DNA of 7,928 bases from JAJZEO01 sp964477345. Lineage in GTDB: Bacteria > Chlamydiota > Chlamydiia > Chlamydiales > 2-12-FULL-49-11. This document shows, piece by piece, positions 1 through 6,543 of the stretch (position 1 is the first letter of the stretch; each line of letters starts with the position of its first letter). Both the position numbers and the translations under genes were made by a program. The stretch spans positions 1-7,928 of the forward strand of contig CAYZDL010000033.1 of the NCBI GenBank assembly GCA_964477345.1. Direction: 5' to 3'. The notes under the pieces are model-generated. The model saw nothing but the letters and a program-made list of their open reading frames with translations. It made no database searches and was not told the origin of the DNA.

Positions 1-353
1 TTAAGTTTTTTCAAATTCAAGCTGGGTAGCCTCTTTTTTAGTTCATTTTCTAGCCGGGTTTTTTCTGACCCATGCAAAATACTAAAAAGTGGAGCCGAAT
101 GAATCTTGATCGTCAACAACCCTTCTTGAAACTCCAATACTTGGGTCATCGCAGCATATTTCTCCCCTACAATTTTCGACCATTCTTCACGAATTTGTAT
201 GATGTTAATTTTCTGACGATTATCTATTTTTTTAAGAACAGAGGTTAGAAGATTTTTTACCTCCTTCCCTGCAGGAAAAGCTTCAAATTGCCCCTTAATC
301 CCAGAACTCTTTTTATTCAAAATCCTGCTCTCGTTAGAAGAGTATTCCATCAT
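1..353 (-). CDS. dciA: DciA-family (DUF721) putative helicase loader, 3' end beyond window
   Basis: An open frame of 117 codons runs from an ATG at 353-351 leftward off the window edge without a stop. The protein has a charged N-terminal region, then the DUF721 pattern: REEWSKIVGEKYAAMTQVLE (about residues 55-74, Trp58 and the VG at 62-63), a short hydrophobic strand (GLLTIKIHSAPLFSIL, about 78-93) and a charged helix leading to a KKRLPSLNLKKL end. DciA proteins are known to load the replicative helicase DnaB in bacteria lacking DnaC; that role is inferred from family only. The preserved length is near the small-family size, so probably only some 10-20 residues are missing. A second ATG follows immediately at 350-348. 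No Shine-Dalgarno is visible before either. A TACAAT hexamer (362-357 read on the minus strand) lies 3 nt before the first ATG, which might mean a leaderless start at the second ATG, but no good -35 was found. It is divergent from typA. Confidence 0.75.
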   Translation of the reverse strand, partial: MMEYSSNESRILNKKSSGIKGQFEAFPAGKEVKNLLTSVLKKIDNRQKINIIQIREEWSKIVGEKYAAMTQVLEFQEGLLTIKIHSAPLFSILHGSEKTRLENELKKRLPSLNLKKL

Positions 354-357
354 ATTA

Positions 358-389
358 TTGTAGCGGAAAGGTGTCTAAAATGCTATAGT
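358..389 (+). promoter_or_regulatory. Candidate sigma70-type promoter for typA
   Basis: TGCTATAGT at 381-389 matches an extended -10 (TGn plus TATAGT). The best upstream hexamer is TTGTAG at 358-363, but the spacer would be 20 nt, longer than ideal, so the extended -10 would have to carry the promoter. Transcription would begin near 396, giving a leader of about 28 nt that includes both ATTGGAG copies. This is by-eye evidence only. Confidence 0.4.
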
Positions 390-403
390 TTTTTCAATAC
401 TAC

Positions 404-420
404 ATTGGAGACAATTGGAG
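404..420 (+). promoter_or_regulatory. Tandem ATTGGAG repeat acting as typA ribosome binding site
   Basis: ATTGGAG occurs at 404-410 and again at 414-420, separated by ACA. The second GGAG (417-420) lies only 3 nt before the ATG at 424. The first (407-410) lies 4 nt before an in-frame TTG at 415. Either copy could act as Shine-Dalgarno. I favour ATG 424 because the family begins only a few residues before the GTPase P-loop strand. Confidence 0.6.
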
Positions 421-423
421 AAT

Positions 424-2256
424 ATGACAAAAGCAAAATACATCCGAAATGTGGCGATCGTAGCGCACATTGACCATGGTAAAACAACCCTTATCGATGC
501 ACTCCTTCGACAAACTCAAAATTTTCGTTCGAATGAAGACGTTCAAGAAAGAGTTATGGATTCATTTGATCTTGAAAGGGAGCGAGGAATCACCATCTTT
601 GCAAAACATACGAGCATGCAATTTGAAGAATATAAAATTAATTTGATTGATACACCGGGACACGCCGACTTCTCCGCAGAAGTTGAACGAGTCCTAGGAA
701 TGGTCAATTCCGTATTGCTTCTTGTAGATGCAAGCGAAGGACCTATGCCTCAAACTCGATTTGTCTTGTCCCAGGCCTTGAAAAAGGGGCTTAAACCGAT
801 CGTTGTTCTCAACAAAATTGACAGACCCCATGCCAACCCGGAAAATGCCCTCAACAGAACATTCGACTTGTTCGTAGAGCTCGGAGCTACTGACGATCAA
901 CTCGATTTTAAATTTGTTTATGCATCAGGTCTTGGAGGATTCGCCTTTATTGAAGAGGGCGATCCTAGAGTCGACATGAGACCTCTCTTTGAAACAATTG
1001 TTGAATACGTCCCGGCACCTTCTGGCGATGAAGAGGGGCCGTTCCTCATGCAAGTATTAACCTTATCGTATAACGACTTCACTGGCCGATCTGCAACAGG
1101 GCGTATCCTACAAGGGAAGGTTAAAAAGGGAGATACCGTTGCCTGTATCAACAAAGAAGGTCACCCAACCAATCATAAAATTTCTTTGATCGAAGGTTAC
1201 TCTGGGTTAAAAAAGATCGAATTAAAAGAAGCTTTTGTCGGTGATATCGTTTCATTATCAGGAATTCCCGAAGTGATGATCGGAGACACACTTACCCATC
1301 CCGATCACCTAACTCACCTCCCCCCGATAGAACTTGGCGACGTGACGATTTCGATTGAAATTCTCGTCAACGATTCCCCTTTTGTTGGAAAGGATGGAAA
1401 ACACGTGACGATGAACAAGATCCGCGAACGATTGATGCGTGAAAAACGATCAAACGTCTCTTTAAAAATTGATCCGGTTGAAGGAAGAGAAGATGCTATC
1501 CGAGTATCAGGTCGTGGTGAACTCCACCTTTCCATCGTGATCGAAACAATGAGAAGAGAGGGGTTTGAATTTAGCGTTTCAAAGCCTAAAGTTATTTTGA
1601 AAGAGATCGACGGTGAAGTTTGTGAGCCTTTTGAAGTAGCGCACATCGAAGTTCCCGAAGAATCTTCAGGTATCGTGATCGAGGAGCTTGCTCGCCGTAA
1701 GGGGGAAATGAGAATGATGTCTACCAACGAGCACAATATCACGAGTATCGAATTTCTGATTCCTACACGAGGTTTAATGGGATATCGTTCGGCGTTTTTA
1801 ACAGCAACGAAGGGAGAGGGGATTCTAACCTCTGTCTTTGACAGCTTTATGCCTATGAAAGGAGATATTCCAGGACGAAAACTTGGCTCTCTCATCTCGA
1901 ATGCTCAGGGCAAGTGTACTGGATATTCCCTGTTTAACCTACAGGATCGGGGATCTTTCTTTGTCGACCCGACAATAGAAGTCTATGAAGGGATGATCAT
2001 TGGTGAGCATAATCGATCCAATGACCTAGTTGTCAATCCGGTTAAGGGGAAGCAATTGACCAACGTTAGAGCTTCAGGTTCTGATGAAAATATCATATTG
2101 GCTCCTCCGCGAAAACTTAATCTTGAACAAGCGATTGATTTTATCCAAGATGATGAATTGATCGAAGTGACTCCTCGTCATATCCGTTTGAGAAAAGTTT
2201 ACCTCACAGAAGCTGAAAGAAAAAGACCGCCGAAAAGGCACGCCGAAGTCTCTTAA
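424..2256 (+). CDS. typA: Translational GTPase TypA/BipA
   Basis: This is a full-length (610 aa) ribosome-binding GTPase of the EF-G/LepA superfamily, known to assist 50S subunit assembly and translation under stress such as cold. Visible motifs are G1 AHIDHGKT (residues 14-21), G2 RGITI (54-58), G3 DTPGH (76-80), G4 NKID (130-133) and a G5-like ASG (about 168-170). The middle holds domain II and the EF-G-like domains (GRGELHLSIVIE, then PTRGLMGYRSAFLT). The C-terminal TypA-specific domain is unmistakable: EVYEGMIIGEHNRSNDLVVN, KQLTNVRASGSDE, and the LEQAIDFIQDDELIEVTP segment before a basic tail. Length matches the usual 600-615 aa. ATG 424 was chosen; an in-frame TTG at 415 would add only three residues (MEN). 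The gene appears monocistronic: its own candidate promoter is upstream and an intrinsic terminator lies 7 nt after the stop. No damaged motif was seen. Confidence 0.97.
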   Translation: MTKAKYIRNVAIVAHIDHGKTTLIDALLRQTQNFRSNEDVQERVMDSFDLERERGITIFAKHTSMQFEEYKINLIDTPGHADFSAEVERVLGMVNSVLLLVDASEGPMPQTRFVLSQALKKGLKPIVVLNKIDRPHANPENALNRTFDLFVELGATDDQLDFKFVYASGLGGFAFIEEGDPRVDMRPLFETIVEYVPAPSGDEEGPFLMQVLTLSYNDFTGRSATGRILQGKVKKGDTVACINKEGHPTNHKISLIEGYSGLKKIELKEAFVGDIVSLSGIPEVMIGDTLTHPDHLTHLPPIELGDVTISIEILVNDSPFVGKDGKHVTMNKIRERLMREKRSNVSLKIDPVEGREDAIRVSGRGELHLSIVIETMRREGFEFSVSKPKVILKEIDGEVCEPFEVAHIEVPEESSGIVIEELARRKGEMRMMSTNEHNITSIEFLIPTRGLMGYRSAFLTATKGEGILTSVFDSFMPMKGDIPGRKLGSLISNAQGKCTGYSLFNLQDRGSFFVDPTIEVYEGMIIGEHNRSNDLVVNPVKGKQLTNVRASGSDENIILAPPRKLNLEQAIDFIQDDELIEVTPRHIRLRKVYLTEAERKRPPKRHAEVS

Positions 2257-2263
2257 ATGATCT

Positions 2264-2301
2264 GCCAAACTGAGCCGCTGCTCGGTTTGGCTTTCTTTTT
2301 T
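2264..2301 (+). terminator. Rho-independent terminator of typA
   Basis: A 12-bp stem is formed by GCCAAACTGAGC (2264-2275) and GCTCGGTTTGGC (2280-2291), with a CGCT tetraloop. All positions pair, one as a U-G wobble. A T-rich tract follows at 2292-2301 (TTTCTTTTTT). It begins 7 nt after the typA stop and lies before the next promoter, so it separates typA from the menaquinone operon. Confidence 0.93.
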
Positions 2302-2317
2302 ATTTATTAAAACTATC

Positions 2318-2346
2318 TTTACAAAGCATTCACGGTTTGCTATATT
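2318..2346 (+). promoter_or_regulatory. Strong sigma70-like promoter of the ubiE-men operon
   Basis: TTTACA (2318-2323), a 17-nt spacer, then TATATT (2341-2346) preceded by TGC (2338-2340) give a near-consensus promoter with an extended -10. The expected +1 is about 2352-2354, directly before the ATG at 2355, and there is no Shine-Dalgarno between. The transcript should therefore be leaderless or have a leader of only a few nucleotides. The promoter starts 17 nt after the typA terminator tract. Confidence 0.72.
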
Positions 2347-2354
2347 CGCCTGTT

Positions 2355-3059
2355 ATGAAACAAGCAAAATCACGTCATAAAATCGCTCAAATGTTTGACC
2401 AAATTGCAGTTAAATATGACCGCAATAACCGTCTATTATCGCTAGGTCAGGACATGAAATGGCGAAAAAGTTTGAGGAAATATCTCCCCAAAAAAGAATC
2501 TCTTACAATTCTTGATCTTGCTTGTGGAACAGGCGACCAAATGATTGCCTTAAGTCCCATTAAGGCAAGATTTTATGGGATCGATATTTCCAAGGAAATG
2601 CTCAAAATCGCAAGAGAAAAGCTAAAGGAGAACGAACAAGTTGAGCTTTTGCTAGGCTCGGCACTCGATATCCCTTTCGATGAAGCCTTTGCCGATGTCG
2701 TCACCATGTCATTTGGAATTCGAAACGTGACCGATCCTTCCCTCTGCCTGAAAGAAATTTTTCGGGTTTTAAAACCAGAAGGACGGGTGTTGATCCTCGA
2801 ATTTTCGCAGCCTCAAAAAAGGTTTTTTCGTTTTTTTTCTGATTATTACATTCACAGAGTCATCCCGTGGGTAGGGAAAAAAATCATCAAAAGCCCCCTT
2901 CCATACACCTACTTATCAGATACAATCGAAGAATTTCCTAGCGGAGACGCTTTCTTACATTTAATGGCCGAGAGCGGCTTTGACAATCTAACTCAAAGAA
3001 AAATGAATTTTGGTACAGTTTCTCTTTATATCGGGGAAAAATCGAAACACAATACATGA
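2355..3059 (+). CDS. ubiE: Demethylmenaquinone methyltransferase (UbiE/MenG)
   Basis: This 234-residue SAM-dependent methyltransferase matches the usual UbiE/MenG length. It methylates the ring of demethylmenaquinone to give menaquinone, and in ubiquinone makers also acts on 2-polyprenyl-6-methoxybenzoquinol. Class I motifs are clear: LDLACGTGD (residues 53-61) binds SAM, GIDIS (76-80) has the ribose-binding Asp77, SFGIRNV (119-125) and LKPEGRVLILEFSQP (139-153). UbiE family signatures also appear: FDQIAVKYDRNN near the N-terminus, YTYLSDTIEEFP (185-195 area) and NFGTVSLYIG (218-227). It is the first gene of an operon with menF, menD and menH, so the menaquinone (MenG) role is favoured. The ATG at 2355 was chosen. 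An in-frame TTG at 2337 lies inside the promoter and would not be transcribed. The frame contains T8 (2831-2838) and A7 (2877-2883) runs. Confidence 0.95.
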   Translation: MKQAKSRHKIAQMFDQIAVKYDRNNRLLSLGQDMKWRKSLRKYLPKKESLTILDLACGTGDQMIALSPIKARFYGIDISKEMLKIAREKLKENEQVELLLGSALDIPFDEAFADVVTMSFGIRNVTDPSLCLKEIFRVLKPEGRVLILEFSQPQKRFFRFFSDYYIHRVIPWVGKKIIKSPLPYTYLSDTIEEFPSGDAFLHLMAESGFDNLTQRKMNFGTVSLYIGEKSKHNT

Positions 3060-3064
3060 GGTGA
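3058..3064 (+). promoter_or_regulatory. Shine-Dalgarno of menF deciding the start
   Basis: GAGGTGA overlaps the ubiE stop codon. Its GAGG lies 6 nt before the ATG at 3068 but only 3 nt before the adjacent ATG at 3065, which favours 3068. The overlap with the upstream stop suggests translational coupling. Confidence 0.7.
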
Positions 3065-3067
3065 ATG

Positions 3068-4090
3068 ATGAAGAAGTTGTATTTAGGAGACAATTATCCA
3101 ACGGTTTTGTTTAGAAACCGAGGGGCAGTGGGCTCTCTTAAAGAGATCGATGGGTCGAAGACTAGCTACTTTGCGTGCGATTTTCCTCTCACCAGAAAGA
3201 GCAATTTATGGGATGCCTTCCCAACAAAATTTCACATTCAACCTGAACATGAAATGATTTTAGATGTACCGACAATAGCCCCCTCCCTCCCTTCTCCTGT
3301 CTACCGTGAAGATAGCCCCAACTTTGAAGAGTGGTGCGCAATGATCAATGAATTTAAGAGGCGCGATATTCCAAAGGTGGTCTTGGCTCGAAAAACAACT
3401 TTTGTCTTTGATCAACTCCTCGATCCTTACGAAATTTTCACGATGATTTTTCACAAGTGCGGAACATCGACCCCTTTTGCATTTATCATGAACCCTAATG
3501 CAGCTTTTGTTGGAGCTACACCTGAGCTTTTGTATCATCGCGATGACATCTTGTTAAAAAGTGAGGCGCTAGCGGGGACAAGACCCGTCAATCAAGCAGC
3601 GGATCTATTGAACTCATCAAAAGACCTTCTTGAATTTGAATTTGTGAAAAAAGATATAGCAGCAAAACTTTACACAATTGCAAAACCTTTTAGCGTTGAT
3701 GAAGAAGTTTATCTCAAAAGAACCCCGAATGTTTGTCACTTAAGTTATCCATTTTCAGTAGAACTTAAAAAGCACTATACCGATGAATTCCTCATTAATC
3801 ATCTCTACCCCACCCCCGCCATCTGCGGATACCCTAAAGAACGATCCCTTGAATTGATTGAAGAGCTGGAACCATTTGATCGTGGATGGTACGCCTCTTG
3901 TCTTGGGGAACTTTCCAATGATGAATCAAGTGTATTTATTGGCATTCGCTCTGCGCTTGTGTTAGAAAATAAATTGCATCTTTTTGCCGGAGCAGGTATC
4001 GTTCATTCTTCAATTGCTGAAGATGAATGGGATGAGTTGAACTATAAGATGGATTTATGGGGAGTTGGGAGATGTCTGGACCAAGTATAG
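3068..4090 (+). CDS. menF: Isochorismate synthase MenF
   Basis: This chorismate-utilising enzyme (340 aa) converts chorismate to isochorismate, the first step of menaquinone synthesis. The catalytic domain fills most of the protein: PKVVLARK (residues 102-109, Lys103 matching the general base of MenF/EntC), FVGATPELL (147-155), SEALAGTRP (165-173, Glu166 the expected general acid), LLEFEFV (187-193) carrying a Mg-binding Glu, VCHLSYPFS (222-230), LYPTPAICGYP (246-256), FAGAGIV (306-312) and EDEWDELNYK (318-327) with the distal Mg-binding Glu residues. It is shorter than E. coli MenF (about 430 aa) because the N-terminal subdomain before residue 85 is small; the catalytic core looks intact. 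The placement directly before menD separates it from anthranilate or salicylate synthases. The start was set by a GAGGTGA site; ATG 3065 would add one Met. It overlaps menD by 19 nt. Confidence 0.93.
   Translation: MKKLYLGDNYPTVLFRNRGAVGSLKEIDGSKTSYFACDFPLTRKSNLWDAFPTKFHIQPEHEMILDVPTIAPSLPSPVYREDSPNFEEWCAMINEFKRRDIPKVVLARKTTFVFDQLLDPYEIFTMIFHKCGTSTPFAFIMNPNAAFVGATPELLYHRDDILLKSEALAGTRPVNQAADLLNSSKDLLEFEFVKKDIAAKLYTIAKPFSVDEEVYLKRTPNVCHLSYPFSVELKKHYTDEFLINHLYPTPAICGYPKERSLELIEELEPFDRGWYASCLGELSNDESSVFIGIRSALVLENKLHLFAGAGIVHSSIAEDEWDELNYKMDLWGVGRCLDQV
4061..4071 (+). promoter_or_regulatory. Ribosome binding site of menD
   Basis: GGAG at 4061-4064 lies 7 nt before the ATG at 4072, inside the 3' end of menF; a second GGGAG (4067-4071) abuts the ATG. 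An earlier in-frame ATG at 4057 has no comparable site, so 4072 is the favoured start. Confidence 0.65.
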
Positions 4091-5859
4091 AACAGCTCAA
4101 TGAGACGCAAGCAAAAATCATCATCTCTGAATTAATTAAGTGCTCTTGTGATCAGTTTGTCATATCGCCTGGCTCAAGATCGACTCCACTTGTCCTTGCT
4201 GTATTGGAAGATCCAATGGCAAAATCAAGCGTTCACTTTGATGAAAGAGGAGCGGGTTTCTATGCTTATGGTCTTGCTAAAGCAACAGGTAGACCTGTCT
4301 GTGTCATTGTAACTTCTGGCACAGCTACCGCAAATTTGATGCCTGCTGCTGTCGAAGCAAAAAAAGATGGCGTGCCTCTCATTTTACTTACGGCTGATCG
4401 CCCTTTCGAACAACACGATTGCCATGCAAATCAAACAATGAAGCAGGTAGGTCTTTTTCATTTAGCTGTGAAAGATGAGGTTGATATTCCAGCTCCTGGA
4501 CTAAATCTGAATCCAAAGAGTTTATCGAGGCGTATTGATCAAGCTTGTTATCAAGCAATGCGTGCTCCAATGGGTCCAGTACACATCAATGTAATGATTC
4601 CTGAACCCTTCTTCAGTAAAGCTCCAAGAAAGGTGTTTGAGACTAAAGTTTCCCCGCTACCCGCAACGATTTATACTCATGGGGAATATTCTATTTCCGA
4701 TGAGGAGGCCGAATTTCTAGCAGCACAATTTTCAGAGATTGAAAAGGGTGTGATTATTGTAGGCGAAACGCAAAGTGATGAAGATCTTGACCCCATTTTA
4801 AACCTTGCGATGAAATTACAATGGCCTCTATTTGTCGACACCGGCTCAGGATTACGCTCGTTTGGTAGAGACTCGACTTTGGTTCCATTTTATAATCATA
4901 TACTACAAACGACCCATTCCAAAGAAAAACTAATCCCCGAGGCGATTCTCTATTTAGGAGGGACGATTGTCTCAAAATCGCTTTTTGCTTGGGTAAGTTC
5001 CCTTTCCTGCAAATTTTTTATCCACGTAGTCAACTCCCCTTATTCTTATGATTCGATCTATGCTTTTACGCACCACGTTGAAATGAAAACAGGTCATTTT
5101 TGTTCTCAACTATCAAACCAAATAAATCCTAGGGAGCCTAGTTATTGGTTAAGTTTATGGAAAGAGTATTCTCTTCATATCGAAGAAATTTTGACCGATT
5201 TTTTTGGAGAAGTTGAAAACATCAATGAACCATACACAATTTTTTCACTTATGAAGCTGCTCAGATGCGATTCTGATCTGTTTTTTTCAAACAGCCTTCC
5301 CATTCGGTACGCAGACTCCTTTCTTTTCCCTTACCAAGAAATCGGGTTGATTTTTAATAAAAGAGGCTTAAGCGGTATCGATGGGGTTTTAGCTATGGCC
5401 GGTGGCGTCTGTGCAGGAACAAAAAGACCCTTAATTTGTGTAATTGGCGATATGGCTTTTTTGCATGACTTAAACTCTTTGGCTCTTCTAAAGGAAAAGA
5501 ACCTTCCCATTACAATCCTCTTACTCAATAATGGGGGTGGAGGTATTTTCCATTTCCTTCCTATCGCAACTAAAAAGAAGGAATGTTCTGACTATTGGAT
5601 CCAAAAACATAGCAAGACATTTGAAAAATTTGTTCAAGCCTTTGATATCCCGTATTATAAAGTAGAGACAAAAGAGCAGTATGAAAGGCACCTGTCTATT
5701 CCAGCAAACGAGCGTGGTCTTTGCGTACTTGAAGTACAAACCGACAGTGAGAAAAACTATCAACTTCATTTAGAAATGGAAGAGGTCCTAAAAAAAAGAA
5801 TGATGCGGAGCAAAAAAGAAAAAGAACTGACCTATTTCGCCCTGGAAAAAGTCAAATGA
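4072..5859 (+). CDS. menD: SEPHCHC synthase MenD
   Basis: This 595-residue thiamine-diphosphate enzyme joins isochorismate and 2-oxoglutarate (with CO2 loss) to form 2-succinyl-5-enolpyruvyl-6-hydroxy-3-cyclohexene-1-carboxylate. N-terminal PYR domain: FVISPGSRSTPLVLAVL (residues 29-45), HFDERGAGFYAYGLAKA (55-71) with the ThDP-activating Glu58, VTSGTATANLMPA (80-92) and LTADRPFEQHDCHANQT (106-122). A central domain follows. C-terminal PP domain: SNSLPIRYAD (406-415) with substrate-binding Arg412, RGLSGIDG (431-438), and the Mg/ThDP motif from GDMAFLHDLN (459-468) to LLNNGGGGIF (484-493). It is slightly longer than E. coli (556 aa) and B. subtilis (580 aa) MenD, with a lysine-rich tail of about 20 residues after 575. 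ATG 4072 was preferred over ATG 4057 because of the GGAG site. It overlaps menF by 19 nt and menH by 4 nt (ATGA). Confidence 0.96.
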   Translation: MSGPSIEQLNETQAKIIISELIKCSCDQFVISPGSRSTPLVLAVLEDPMAKSSVHFDERGAGFYAYGLAKATGRPVCVIVTSGTATANLMPAAVEAKKDGVPLILLTADRPFEQHDCHANQTMKQVGLFHLAVKDEVDIPAPGLNLNPKSLSRRIDQACYQAMRAPMGPVHINVMIPEPFFSKAPRKVFETKVSPLPATIYTHGEYSISDEEAEFLAAQFSEIEKGVIIVGETQSDEDLDPILNLAMKLQWPLFVDTGSGLRSFGRDSTLVPFYNHILQTTHSKEKLIPEAILYLGGTIVSKSLFAWVSSLSCKFFIHVVNSPYSYDSIYAFTHHVEMKTGHFCSQLSNQINPREPSYWLSLWKEYSLHIEEILTDFFGEVENINEPYTIFSLMKLLRCDSDLFFSNSLPIRYADSFLFPYQEIGLIFNKRGLSGIDGVLAMAGGVCAGTKRPLICVIGDMAFLHDLNSLALLKEKNLPITILLLNNGGGGIFHFLPIATKKKECSDYWIQKHSKTFEKFVQAFDIPYYKVETKEQYERHLSIPANERGLCVLEVQTDSEKNYQLHLEMEEVLKKRMMRSKKEKELTYFALEKVK

Positions 5860-6542
5860 CCACTCAGCCCCAAATTGTCTTCATCCATGGGTTTTTAGGG
5901 GTTCCCGAGGATTGGACCGAATATGTTGACTATTTTAAACAACTTGGTTATGAAACAAAGGCCCTTGAGCTTGAAGAGTGTGAGCTAGGTCAAATTCACA
6001 AGTCAGTTAATCCTGGCGCTCATCTCGTAGGCTATTCCATGGGGGGACGTGTGGCTTTACTCTTTAGTTCACTGAAACCCGATTTTTTTTCTTCCCTTAC
6101 CTTAATTTCTACAAATCCTGGTCTCCTATCTAAAGAAGAGAGAGAACATCGAAGTGAATGGGAAGAGGAGTGGTTAAGTAAAATGGAAAGAATGCCCATC
6201 GATGAATTTGTTCACGAGTGGTACTCTCAAAGCCTTTTTTGTTCATTTCGACCTCCAGCGAGAAGATATCGTCAAAATAAGGATTCCATGATAAAAACCT
6301 TTCGAAAATTTTCTATTGCTAATCTTCCTTCATTATGGGATCATTTGCTTCGAATTCCCTGTCGCGTGCAAATGATCTTTGGTAGATTAGATGGGAAATA
6401 CATGAATATTAAAAGGAAGATTGAAGAAATCGATACGGAAAAGCGGATAGCGCTCAAAACAATCTCAAACAGATCCCATTCTCTCCACTTGGAAGCCTCT
6501 CATCAAATTCTAAGACAAATTGGAAATTTTATAAGGAAATAA
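5856..6542 (+). CDS. menH: SHCHC synthase MenH, alpha/beta hydrolase fold
   Basis: This 228-residue alpha/beta-hydrolase-fold lyase is expected to remove pyruvate from the MenD product SEPHCHC to give SHCHC. IVFIHGFLG (residues 7-15) is the oxyanion-hole strand and loop. LVGYSMGGRVALL (57-69) holds the nucleophile Ser61. IFGRLDGKY (174-182) supplies Asp179. NRSHSLHLEA (205-214) supplies His208. The His-x-x-His pattern at the end resembles the GHNAHxE segment of known MenH proteins. The length is slightly below E. coli MenH (252 aa). Alpha/beta hydrolases are hard to assign alone, but direct coupling to menD through an ATGA overlap makes MenH by far the best call. It contains a T8 run at 6083-6090. 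A weak GGA at 5844-5846 may help initiation, but coupling from menD is the likely route. Confidence 0.9.
   Translation: MTTQPQIVFIHGFLGVPEDWTEYVDYFKQLGYETKALELEECELGQIHKSVNPGAHLVGYSMGGRVALLFSSLKPDFFSSLTLISTNPGLLSKEEREHRSEWEEEWLSKMERMPIDEFVHEWYSQSLFCSFRPPARRYRQNKDSMIKTFRKFSIANLPSLWDHLLRIPCRVQMIFGRLDGKYMNIKRKIEEIDTEKRIALKTISNRSHSLHLEASHQILRQIGNFIRK
6533..6538 (+). promoter_or_regulatory. Shine-Dalgarno of the aminotransferase gene
   Basis: AAGGAA inside the last codons of menH has its AAGGA core 6 nt before ATG 6544. In that frame a stop (TAA, 6532-6534) lies just upstream, so no longer N-terminus is available. Confidence 0.65.
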
Positions 6543-6543
6543 T

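Larger units (their letters stand above)
354..423. promoter_or_regulatory. 70-bp divergent intergenic region between dciA and typA
   Basis: This short spacer must hold the promoters for both the leftward dciA gene and the rightward typA gene. It contains a candidate plus-strand extended -10 (listed separately) and a tandem ATTGGAG repeat before typA. On the minus strand a TACAAT hexamer lies very close to the dciA ATG, without a convincing -35. No clear operator palindrome was seen. Confidence 0.5.

Noticed and set aside
288..473. 61-codon plus-strand frame across the dciA/typA junction
   Set aside because: It overlaps the dciA start on the other strand and the typA start in another frame, has no SD, and its product resembles nothing.
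1314..1895. 193-codon open frame on the minus strand
   Set aside because: It lies wholly antisense within typA, whose protein is conserved along this whole segment. The antisense product is low complexity (Ser/Ile/Arg-rich) and resembles no family. It is a codon-use shadow.
2337..2354. TTG at 2337 as the ubiE start
   Set aside because: It falls inside the spacer and -10 region of the promoter, so it would not be in the transcript; the family N-terminus fits ATG 2355.
2257..2354. Small RNA or riboswitch between typA and ubiE
   Set aside because: The only structure is the 12-bp terminator hairpin with its T tract; the rest is promoter, and the promoter abuts the ATG, leaving no leader for a riboswitch.
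4057..4071. ATG at 4057 as the menD start
   Set aside because: It has no ribosome binding site and would lengthen the menF overlap; ATG 4072 has GGAG at 7-nt spacing.
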